Source of the DNA: Syngnathus acus
Lineage: Eukaryota > Chordata > Actinopteri > Syngnathiformes > Syngnathidae
DNA length: 64,000 bases
Reading direction: 5' to 3'
Assembly: GCF_901709675.1 (NCBI RefSeq)
Contig: NC_051100.1
Span: forward strand, 434,001 to 498,000
How positions within the stretch are numbered: position 1 is the first letter of the stretch; every line of letters starts with the position of its first letter. Positions 26,201 through 36,337 of the stretch are shown in pieces. A program made the translations under genes and the position numbers. The notes under the pieces are model-generated. The model had not been told where the DNA came from. It saw only the letters and a program-made list of their open reading frames with translations, and searched no databases.

Positions 26201-28511
26201 TCCAGATATGTAAATCCATAGAAGCCGTGAAGTTATTTCAAAGTGCACTCCTTCAAAGAATCAGGACCATCCAATTACGTCCGAGGGGTTGGCTAGTCTA
26301 TAAACGGCGGACGGGCTGCGGATGACGTCATGGCCCCGGGAGACGGACTGACTATTGGATGGATCCTCCCTCCCTCCTCGATGACGGAAGCAAGCTCACT
26401 CACTCAGTGCCAATGCTGAGTCACTGCAGATGCCCAACCCATCCACTGCTCCCTTTCTCTCTCACATTCAGCTCACGCCGCCACCACGCTGCCTCCCTCC
26501 AGACACATGGCTGATAAGCGCTCCAAGCCCTGCCTTTTCCTTCCTGTGTCTGCACCCATGAAATCATCCACATCCCGCTTCCTTTTTCACCACACACAGG
26601 AAACATGCAAGTGCAACAAAAGGACAACGGCACACCGTGATGTCGAAACACAAAGACCGAGCGACTTCCAGATGCAACGCAGTGCAGCCAACTGCTCGTA
26701 TCCGAGCGATAAAGTAGAACCAACGCTCATGAGCGTCTGGAAGATGGGGCATTAGGAGAACCAAAATATGCTCACGACCAGTAGCGTAGCACCACGTGCA
26801 ACGTCTCTCTCGTCCCACCTCGACCCTGGAAAGCACGCGTCGGCGTTTCTCCATTGCATACGTTTGCATGTTTGAAATGGAATTCAGAGCCCACCTTATA
26901 AGCAGCTTCCCTCATGAATTGCTTTGCAGGCATTTTCCAGATGGCAGGAACGGTGATGACCCATCGGACATCATTATTGTCAAAGTCGCCACCTGTCTGG
27001 TCGCTCAGTTCCTGCGAGGCGAAGAGCAAACACGCCTGTCAAATACGGATGGACTACTTCCATATACAGTACGTACGCATGCGTCTCGGTCGCATTTGTA
27101 TGTAGCGGGTCGCTCGCTCGCTCGCTCGTTCGTTCGTTTTTTTCTCCCTCCCTACAACGTCAACGTTTTGGCCTTTTGTTGAGAACGCAATAGGTATTCC
27201 GAGGTGCACTCTCAGTTTAAGTAAGAAATCATGTCTGCAAATACAGCAACGCTGATCCTCATCACCTTGAGCGCTTGCTCCTTAAAGAAAGCCAGCGCAT
27301 AGGCAAAGATGTCCAAAGCTTTCACGCGCTTCCCGTTGGCTGCCTGGAGATCTGTGTTGACGGACAGATTCTGTTTGTGGGGATGATGACACACACACAC
27401 ACACACACAAAGTAAAGGTCACTTTTACAGGGATGGATTTCCTGGGGTCTGTGAGCACGCTTCTTACCGCTGTGGTATGGAGTTTCATTTTGAATTTCTC
27501 CAGGTAGAGCCAGTGCTTGGACTCACTGGGCTCCAGGTCATGGTAAAAGTCACGGGCTGCGTAGCCAAAACTGTGAAACTTTCTGTCTGGGGTCAGCAAG
27601 ATTGTGGTTGGTGTCTTCTGGTTGGACACTCCAGGATCACCACCCTCCCATCGCCTGGGGTGAAAATCATCACATACACAAGATGCGCCGCCATGAACGT
27701 AGTCTTGACTTTTTCCTCTTTCTGTCCATGTCTGAGACCGCGAGGAAATTCATGGTTGGAAACTCAAACGATCAACATACCTCATGGTGTGAATGCACTC
27801 GGGCTCCTTAGTGAAGGCGTAAGCGTAGCCGCTGGACGTTGTGCCAAAGTCAATGGCCACCACCACCACCACCGCAAAGGCCATTCCCGACGGAACCTGC
27901 TCGGCGTCATTCTGCCGCCGCACAATCGAAAGGGACGCGTGTTAGCCCAGCTCGTAGCAGGCGCATTCGCAACCAGTGCAGAAGAATTGCCTGAATATGT
28001 GTAGGAGACAGCGGTGTGATTCCAGGGTCGCCAATGCTCTTTGCCGGAGATGGGTTCGCCATTTCATCTGGAGAAAGACAAAAAGGACGCATGGATACCA
28101 TCTCAACTTTCATCATCTAAGAATAAGATGGAGTGGAACGTCAAAGGTCCCTGCCCTCATACAGCTCCGTATTGAACCAAAGGTCCCTCCAAAGTGTTAC
28201 AAGACATCACCCGAGATAAAAAAAGAAAATGTGATAGAAATACGAGCAGTTCATGGTGCTTTTTGTAACCTTTCAACACCTTGTCCATTCAGTAAAAGTC
28301 TTTTTCAAAATGACTTGACATTTGAATTGAATGAAAGAAAGCGTGTCTCCATTTGTGTACCATTAGTTGTATTTGTCTGTCTTAATAGCCTCCACTTTTT
28401 AGTGTTGTGTGAACGCACACAATAATAATCAATTTGTCGGACTTATTCGAAGCATGTTGTCGAATTGTCTCGCAGCATGACGTTCTCATGTTATCCAACC
28501 CTTTTATGGAA

Positions 28512-28553
<42 letters not shown>

Positions 28554-30894
28554 CACTCATTTTTCCCACCCCTATGGAGAAGATGAGTGCTCTCAAGTCC
28601 CATAAGACACTTTGGCTAGCAATTAGAGAGGCGAATTACGGACCACCTGTGGCTACACCCACAATCCAATTTTCGAGTCCCCAAATCACCTTGACAACCT
28701 CCCCAAAATGAAATCGACTGCAGAAATACACGATTGACTTTGACTCTTACCTGAAGGGGAGTCCAAAAGTGTATCACGCGGATTATACTATACGTATCGA
28801 CAGGAGGACAGTAGGGAATGGTCATGGGCAGCAAGGCTTTCTACGCAGACCTAAGCACTATGATGCATCTTGCCAACAAAAAGCGTCCTATTGGTTGCAT
28901 TCAATTTGATGAATCCCATTCCTCTTGCTTGCACTGCTTCCTGCATGTAGTCTGTGGTCGATGACAAGTAGTCATTCCGGCTTCTGATTTCACTTGAGCC
29001 AGTGATTCGTCAAAAGGGTGCAGTGGCACTCACAAATGATCCCGTTTCTCTTTGGTGCCATTTGTCTGAAAATGCTCGAAAGGAGAAGCAGATCAGAAAA
29101 GGGATGGAGCGTTATCGCTGAAGCTTGATTGTACGCCACTAACATGGTCTGGTCGTCGTAAATACATTTTCCACAAATATTTTAAAAGGACGATATAAAG
29201 ACTACCGAAATGATTTTGTTTTATTTCATTTCTGTGATTAATTTCAAGGCTGTTAGAATAGGCCTGGTTGGCACAAACTCGGTAGCTTGAACCATGCTGT
29301 TGTCCTGCCTGCTGCCATGCCACGCCATGCCATGCCATGCCACGCCACGCCACCCTTCGCTTGCTTTCACTGCCTTTCCCTTCTCCATGACACTCTTTGC
29401 ACATAGTACGTAGGAGTTGAGACTGCAAGGTCACGCATTATCACACAGGCTCACAAGAGAGTAGTAGAAGAGCAGGAATCCCGGAGGGTGAGACCTTCTT
29501 GCGCAGAGAAGGCTCCACAGCTACGGCTCCCTCTTGCTGCCATACGTGAAATAGTTCAAGTGAGCAGGCAGCCTCCTGGTCACGACTATTAGCATAGCGA
29601 GGGAAGGGAAGACGGTGCAAAATTTGCTTCTCATGTGAAGAGTTGCAAAGCCAGTCTCAAGCCTAAATAACAACCACAACAACTCATGGAAGTCATTCAA
29701 ATGGTGAGTATGCCTTGTTAGCATAGGCCTGCCTGAGCTCATTTTGGTCACCAGTTGACAAACACTGCAGGCAGGCAGGCAGGCAGGGCATGACAGCTAA
29801 CAGTAGCATGACAGAGGATTCCACTATAGGTCTGACTGGCAGGGTTGGTTGGCATCACAGAAAGTAGGGCAGGGCAGGGCAGGGCAGGGCAGGGCAGGGC
29901 ACCTCTCCAGCTGATGGAGGGAGAGAGAGAGGGAAAGGTCCAGATCGCTTATGGCAGTGTTGGCCGTTTCAACTAGATACAAGTACGATACTCAACAAAA
30001 GGCATCTTAATCCCGTTTTCTGTACCACTTGGCTTGCAGGTGAGCTGGTGCCTGTGATGGAAGAGATGTGGTGCACCATCAAGCTGGTTGCCAGCCGCTT
30101 GGCAGGGTACAAAAGAGTCAATATCAAGCTGAAAACATCATCAAGTAGCAATGGGTCTTTTTAATGGGAGCAGGGAAGACGAATTGACTGTAATTCAAAT
30201 TCAAGTGGACTACTACGGAATGCATATCCGGCAAGCCACCCATTTCATGATCATTTAGGCTAACAGTAGCTACAATGCTCTTCATCACACACTTCGCAAT
30301 GAACCAGCGTTCTGTATTTTGCTTTTGTTAATTTGATGAAAGTGCTCCGAATAGGTGAAATAGCCAAGCTTTGAGATGCGTTGTGAGCAAGCGCAGCTGC
30401 AGCCAAGCGTGAAACACTGCGCTACCTGACATGGTGCAGACTTTTTTTTTTTTTTTTTTTTTGCTGCAGTGTCTCAACTCTGGTGGGATGGGCCGTGATC
30501 CAGCTCAGTACCGTTATCAAGCAGCCGAGTGGCATTATGAAAGCGTCGGAAATGACAAAAGATGGCAAAGTGAACTGCAAAAGGATGCTTAAGTTTGAAT
30601 GTCGCCATGTTGTCTGCAGTGATGGTTGGTCAAGGAGGAGGCAGGGCGAGGCGAGGCGAGGCGAGGCGAAGCGAGGCGAGGTCGCTGCACACTGCAGTTA
30701 GTTCCACAATGAGGCAATGGCGAACGCGACCGACCGACCTTACGGTGTGCTCTGCTCCAAAACACTTTCCGGAGTTCCCACGGATTGATTTCAAGAGCAA
30801 ATCATCTTAAAGCACTTTCAAGCACCAAGTGCATTCGCGCACACGCCATACGAAGTGCGTTACCTGTTATAATGTTGTCTTCTTTCGTCGTCAT
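23294..30894 (-). CDS. hspa12a: Heat shock 70 kDa protein 12A
   Basis: A divergent cytosolic HSP70-family protein with an actin-like ATPase fold but no canonical peptide-binding domain. It is brain-enriched in mammals. Coding exons in transcript order: 30894-30864, 28067-27991, 27911-27781, 27654-27468, 27370-27266, 27011-26895, 26075-25901, 25518-25429, 24693-24589, 24499-24241, 24123-24020 and 23925-23294. Phases agree throughout, giving 670 aa (human 675). Nucleotide-binding motifs are phosphate-1 [13 protein letters not shown] (residues 55-67), phosphate-2 [14 protein letters not shown] (309-322) and the adenosine motif [11 protein letters not shown] (474-484). Very high identity to human over [20 protein letters not shown] and [18 protein letters not shown] supports 12A over 12B. 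Intron 2 has a GC donor. The start MTTKEDN is predicted from frame continuity. Intron 1 (28068-30863) is the largest. Confidence 0.96.
24844..24930. repeat. GGAT microsatellite in hspa12a intron 8
   Basis: About 20 GGAT units within the intron between exons at 25429 and 24693. Confidence 0.95.
28068..30863 (-). other. hspa12a: hspa12a intron 1
   Basis: About 2.8 kb without a convincing exon. It contains CATGC/CACGC runs (about 29310-29352), GGCA units (29768-29786), GGGCA units (about 29868-29901) and a T run (30442-30462). A small plus-strand open frame from 30488 ([15 protein letters not shown]) is probably chance. Confidence 0.6.
28506..28551. repeat. CCAG microsatellite in hspa12a intron 1
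   Basis: About 11 CCAG units. Confidence 0.95.
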
Positions 30895-31223
30895 CGAGCC
30901 TCCTAGTTTCCCGTGCTTCTCCCCGATGCAGCTACACCAAGCAATCGTCTTGTTTTAGGGGGAGAACACAAGCAGAGGTCAAATCACATACAAAGCTAAG
31001 AGCGAGGGGGGAATTGCAACTTCACTTCCCCTTGCAACGTCCCGTGGTCGGGAAGATAAAGCACATGGAGCAATGGAAAGGGACGACCTGCTCTCTGACG
31101 TGAGGGAGCGAGGGTGGGAGGGAGGGAGGGAGGGAGCACCGAGGATGTTGGGACCCCTCATTGCTGCGGCTGCACTCAAAACCCCGCCCATCACATTCTC
31201 GGCTGTCCGAGCCTGGAATAATC

Positions 31224-31224
<1 letters not shown>

Positions 31225-31296
<72 letters not shown>

Positions 31297-31318
31297 GTGG
31301 TGCTGCTGCTGGTGGTGG

Positions 31319-31348
<30 letters not shown>
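31225..31348. repeat. CTG/CAG trinucleotide tract upstream of hspa12a
   Basis: 23 uninterrupted CTG units (31225-31293) are followed by GTG-interrupted CTG runs up to 31348. On the hspa12a strand this is a CAG tract about 330 bp before the start codon, so it lies in the promoter or an upstream noncoding exon. Poly-Gln, poly-Ala, poly-Ser and poly-Cys frames here have no gene context. Confidence 0.95.
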
Positions 31349-31350
<2 letters not shown>

Positions 31351-31703
31351 GTGCCGCAGTTTGGCGCAGGACCCCCTCCCTGCACCATGCTTTGCTGCCC
31401 TCCCTCCACACATATGCATGCATGCATGCATATGTTGATCCCAATGAATTAGGATGGTAGTTGAGGGCCCCATTAGGTTTTTATGGTCAGTGATGTGTAG
31501 CATGAAAAATCATTTCCTCGGCAATGACACAATGACCGAAAGAACAAGAGCCCGGATAGGCTACGAGCGGCCGAAATGAGTTTCCTCCACGGCATAGGTG
31601 TCAAACTCGAGGCCCGGGGGCCAGCTCTTTCGGAAGTTGTCCTAGTGGGGAAAGTCTCCTCATCCGGGCTGGAGTGCAGCTAGGCGCTCTTGTGGCTTTT
31701 TCA

Positions 31704-31840
31704 CCACGCAGGCAGGCAGGCAGCCACGCAGGCAGGCAGGCAGCCAGGCAGGCAGGCAGCCACGCAGGCAGCCACGCAGGCAGCCACGCAGGCAGCCAGG
31801 TAGACAGGCAGCCAGCCAGGCAGGCAGGCAGGCAGGCAGC

Positions 31841-31875
<35 letters not shown>

Positions 31876-31928
31876 CCACGCAGGCAGGCAGGCAGCCACG
31901 CAGGCAGGCAGCCACGCAGGCAGCCACG

Positions 31929-31983
<55 letters not shown>

Positions 31984-32030
31984 CCACGCAGGCAGGCAGC
32001 CACGCAGGCAGGCAGCCACGCAGGCAGGCA
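31704..32030. repeat. GGCA array with CCACGCAGG interruptions
   Basis: Over 300 bp of mixed CAGG/CAGGCAGCCACG units. It has the same higher-order motif as the array at 2405-2655 and, inverted, that at 868-1047. Confidence 0.95.
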
Positions 32031-32094
32031 CGAAGGTGGTGCGCAGGATCCGGGTTCATTCGCAAAGGCTGCTGCCAATTTCCAACGCAGTGTC

Positions 32095-32260
32095 GTTGAT
32101 AAGTAGAAGGTTGTGACCGGCTGGAGATTTTCTAAAGTCAACAGTGATCTTTGTCTTGTCAACATGGATGAGCAAATTGTTTACCTTGCACCACTTCACC
32201 AGATGTTTCAACTCATCCCAGTTGAGTAACAACAGTGGTGTCCTCCGCATATTTCTCAAG
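32095..32260 (-). mobile_element. Reverse transcriptase fragment of a non-LTR retrotransposon, decayed
   Basis: Two overlapping minus-strand frames read KYAEDTTVV and WDELKHLVKWCKVNNLLIH...KTKITVDFRKSP. They match the palm region of fish LINE reverse transcriptases around the FADD box (F/YADDTTV...WC..NNL.LN..KTKE...DFR). The catalytic box is changed from ADD to AED and the frame is broken, so it is dead. The family is uncertain (Rex1- or L2-like). Confidence 0.75.
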
Positions 32261-33220
32261 TGAGGTTGGCTTGTGAGAATGTCTAGCGGTTATTTGCATG
32301 AAGGGCCGGAGGCCCGAGTGACCCGCTTTGCAGGTCAAACGCTGGGCAGGGTTGATGTGAAATTCCTCCCAAAAAGTGACTTGCCTGCCACAGACATCCA
32401 TGCTTTCGGTTGACGTTTTGTCACGTGTGTCTCATTCGTTTTTTGTATTGACTTCTCGTGGCGGCGATCAAGCCATCAGTTCCCTGCGAAAGTTCCCTCG
32501 TCAGATTTTAGTGTATTTAGTTGCTGCAACTTGCCTCGTCGGTTTTTGGGGTATTTAGTTGTTGCTTCCTTTCAGTCATTGTCCTTGTCTCGTCTTGTGT
32601 CCTGTTTTCCCCGAATCCTGACTGGTTTCCAAACGTTCCTGGAGTACATGACACCACCCTATTTGTGCCTAGCCTACCTAATCAAATCTGCATGCATGGG
32701 TGAAGTTTTTTTTGGTTGGCAAATGTGCTATAATGGGCAACATGCCAGACAGACAAAAAAGTGGGCGGATACACGATGGCGTGACGAGCCCTCTATTTGT
32801 CACTTGTTCTTTTGTAAACAGTGGCCTCTGCCGACGCAAGGTGATACTTGCAAGTTGCTGTTGCCAGCCAGGCACCTCAATCGCACTTTGACCAACCACT
32901 GTGGCATGCAAGTCTTTTCAAAATGTGGATTTTGAGTTGACGCAATAATCAATAAAAAACTCTAAACACACAAACACTTTGCAGAAGAACCAAGAACCTC
33001 TTGACTGTGAGACAAAGGTGAATTGTACTACGTGAAACCAAATGCATTTGCACACCTACTAGCTAGGATTAAAAAAAACAACAACAACAATACCTGCAAG
33101 CATCAAACCGTGTTTAAAGTGACACATTCAAACATAACTGTGACTGCCACATACATACATGTGAACTGGCAATTACAATAATAACATAGTGAAAGCCCAA
33201 TTGAGCAAATTGGCTATTTC

Positions 33221-33307
33221 AGAAGTGTGCGTCAAACTGGGAGCCCTTTGCCTTAATCAGTACCCAGGAAGTAGCTCTCGGTTTAAGAAAGGTTGGTGAC
33301 CCCTGGT
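33221..33307. mobile_element. hAT-like transposon end fragment
   Basis: GTAGCTCTCGGTTTAAGAAA followed by GGTTGGTGACCCCTG resembles the terminus of abundant nonautonomous hAT elements in fish (TIR CAGGGGTCACCAACC). The call rests on remembered repeat families. The other end is not identified. Confidence 0.4.
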
Positions 33308-34462
33308 CTAGGCTATATCGTAAAATGGAGAGTATGCTGATCTAGATATAATTGTCTTTCTGGCGAGCACCCATGCTTAATACATAAATGTCATCCAGAA
33401 TGAAGTCACAGGAGACGCTTCCTTAAAAGTAGGCTTTTCATTTTTGGGCTCGCCTTGCTTTTAACTCATCAAGGATGGATGATTGTATAACACGTGGAAA
33501 TGAAGGGATGAGGCAAAAAGCCATCTCAAGCGCAAAGAGCAGAAGACAGGCTCATTAGGCCACTCCTTACCTTTGATTTGAGGATATTAGCTAGCTACAA
33601 CTCCATTTCATGGCTTTGGTGCATTATTCCACTACGAGACAGCGTACGTTCAGTGCCAGTGACACTCAACACGTGGGCTCCATCTATTTTGGCGTTGGCT
33701 GCAAGTCGATTTTAGCGGACGGAGCCAGAGCCTTTTCAGCACACCTGCCAATTTGGGAGAGAAAAAAAACAAAACGGGACAGCCAATTCTAGTCAAAGCA
33801 GCTCACAATGGTGGCGCAGCTGGTGGACCGGATTGACACATTTGGCACTTTGTGGACGTGTGATGTCATCATATCATTTCATTCATTCATGACAACAGCG
33901 TGCACGGGACAATGGTTCAAGGAATGAATTCCAACTTTTCCATTTCATTGTCACTATTTGGAAAAGCAAGTCGATCTTTTGTTGTTGATCCTAAAAGTGT
34001 TTATATATAATAAACATGACCTTTTATAACAATGCTAATGAATACCACTAACTTACAATGTTGTTGTTGTTTTTTTAACGAAGCCATTCTGCCGTGGTGT
34101 TATTCACATTTTTCGATCCTCTAAACGCCCCTTTGTCCCAATTTCTATGTGCACAACGTAAAGGAAAACACAGAAAGAACATATATAGCGTGAAGCCTTG
34201 AAATGATTCAGTCCCCAAGGGCCACTATATAGCCACTAGTTATTCAGTAACATTGAGCTGTGTCCCAGCACCCATGCAAAGCCATTCTTCTGCCGATAGC
34301 AGTTTAAAGAGGAGCAATATCCCCATTGAAAGCACACCTGGCCAAGTTTGAAAACATGACTGGGATATTTTAATTAGGTGCAATTAGTGAGGGTGACGGA
34401 GCAGGCAAAAGCAAAAGCAAAAGCTCCCCTGCTCTTTAGTGGGGAAAGAGAAAAAGGATGCA

Positions 34463-34570
34463 CTAATGAGTCTGTCTGTCTGTCTGTCTGTCTGGCTGTC
34501 TGTCTGTCTGTCTGTCTGGCTGTCTGGCTGTCTGTCTGTCTGTCTGTCTGTCTGTCTGGCTGTCTGGCTG
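34463..34570. repeat. CTGT/CTGG microsatellite
   Basis: CTGT units with scattered CTGG variants. Confidence 0.93.
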
Positions 34571-36077
34571 GCTACTTTTATTGCTGTGACCTGCACAGAG
34601 CCCACACAAGCTGTTTAATGTCACATGCAGCCTAATGGCAATTCATTTGAGTGCGTTGCGTGTTGATGTCAACAAACGCTGTCACTTTCACGCCGATGGG
34701 AGGACGGACACAAAATGGCGACTGACCACAAGGCAGCTCAATGTTCTAACTTTCTTTCCGAAGCAGACGAATTCATACGATTGCTTGATTCTTTCCACGG
34801 CCTCGCGCACAGCAACCGGAAGATTTGGGGACTACGTTGAGGGAATGATGTGTACAGGGAAGACGAGCGGAAATATGCCACCCCCTCTCCTTTACACAAT
34901 GGAAACCAGAGCGGCTTTAAACAGACATTCAGCGTTACTCTTCAGTGATAAATTAGCGAGCGACACTTTTCATCCAGCCCAATTTCATGTGCCATTTATG
35001 TCAATTAGACCAGAGTGGCCTGGCTACATTTTGATGTCACTTGCAGCAGCAGCAGCAGCAGCAGCAATTTTTTTTAAGTGTTTGGACACCCTGCTGTTGT
35101 AACCTTCTGTCCTGTGGACGACAAAAAGAGAGAGCAAGACGACAATGATGGCCCTATTGGAGCCTGCTATATTTGCCAGGAGAATGTCGACGAGGAGGCT
35201 GTAGCTCACCGTAATTTGAAATCTCAAGAGGTCTTTTCATGCTTGCAAAGGTTCTGCTCAAAGCGTTGCTCCAGCATTCCATTCGGCCCTGTATCATGAC
35301 TGCCTTCAGTTTTGTTGATGTATGTCTTTCTTTTATGAAGACAGAACTATGAGTGTGTCAAAACAAACAAAGCAAAGAAGCAAATAGCATGTGGCAAAGG
35401 CAAGCGAGGGGTGCTGACAACTAAGTAGGTAAGTTTAAGACTTGAGTGCATGAAAAATGGTTGCTCATTCTTGTTCTCTCTTTGCCCTCTTTTGGTTCCC
35501 GTTTTGTCATGATGAGAACACAGTGATTCATCATTTTGCACTGTTAAATTGGACTCAGTTGCCCGTATTCAATGTGTGCAAATGGACGGTGAATCATGTT
35601 TGAAATGTTGCGCAAATGAAGTTGTAACGCTTTGTAAATAATGGCCTCCAACTTGAAGGGCTTCGAACAATCCAATATGTCCATCCGCATCAGTCTCATC
35701 TGAATTTGTGGAGCAATTGCATCGCGATTCTTGATCTTTATTATTTTGTTGCCAGTCAGTTTGGTTTTCAACCCAATTTCTTACACGATGGATGCAGATG
35801 AATCAATAGCAATCAAATGAATATTGACAAATATTCATGAGCGATGGAACACTTATCCCAACACAAGGCTGCTCGAGAAGCATTTATCACCATTTTCTTG
35901 GACGGAAAAGAAAGAGAAGAAAAATCTACATTGGGAGAAATAATCCCACAGAAGTGGATACATGCTTTTCGGACAGAAATGACATTTATTCTATTTTCGT
36001 ATCCGCGTATTTTGAACACTTGATGCATTTTGCTTGTTTTCTGCAGTCAATGTATTGCGCGTCACAGAGGGAGGGAA

Positions 36078-36091
36078 AAGGGGGAGAGAGA

Positions 36092-36149
<58 letters not shown>
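36078..36149. repeat. GA microsatellite upstream of eno4
   Basis: GA dinucleotides, imperfect at the left end, about 190 bp before the eno4 start. Confidence 0.95.
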
Positions 36150-36152
<3 letters not shown>

Positions 36153-36273
36153 TACTTCACTGGTTCTTTGATCTCAAACAAAGTATTTCAGGTTGCATTA
36201 CCTGACATGATGGATGTTTCGGCTTGTACTTCCGCCATTGTCTCGTGGTGCCTCCCTCCCTCGCGAACGTTCC

Positions 36274-36287
36274 GTTGCCATGGTAAC
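36274..36287 (+). promoter_or_regulatory. eno4: RFX X-box in the eno4 promoter
   Basis: GTTGCCATGGTAAC is a perfect inverted-repeat X-box (GTNRCC, 2-bp spacer, RGYAAC). It ends 50 bp before the eno4 ATG. RFX factors drive ciliary and flagellar genes through such sites close to the transcription start, which fits the sperm-flagellum role of ENO4. Confidence 0.8.
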
Positions 36288-36337
36288 GCAAAACAGCCGT
36301 TTCAGCGAGGACGATCGATAAGACAGCTCGCTCAACA

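Larger units (their letters stand above)
33308..36270. other. hspa12a-eno4 spacer
   Basis: No gene recognised. It contains a CTGT/CTGG microsatellite (34463-34570), a short CAG run (35044-35066) and a GA tract (36078-36149). The frame at 35078-35299 with two CxxC-like pairs has no splice or family support. Confidence 0.5.

Noticed and set aside
27477-28004. 175-codon plus-strand open frame
   Set aside because: It is antisense to hspa12a exons 2-4, which have matching splice sites and clear homology.
30979-31503. Poly-Gln, poly-Ala, poly-Ser and poly-Cys frames
   Set aside because: Six-frame reading of one CTG tract; flanks show no gene structure.
31595-33307. A single 1.7-kb hAT element from GGTGTCAAACTCGAGGCCCG to GGTTGGTGACCCCTG
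   Set aside because: The two ends resemble different repeat families and are not inverted copies of each other, so only the right-hand fragment was annotated.
35078-35299. Cys-containing frame resembling a small zinc-binding protein
   Set aside because: Cys spacing fits no zinc-finger class known to me, no promoter or splice sites, and it overlaps a CAG run at its left.
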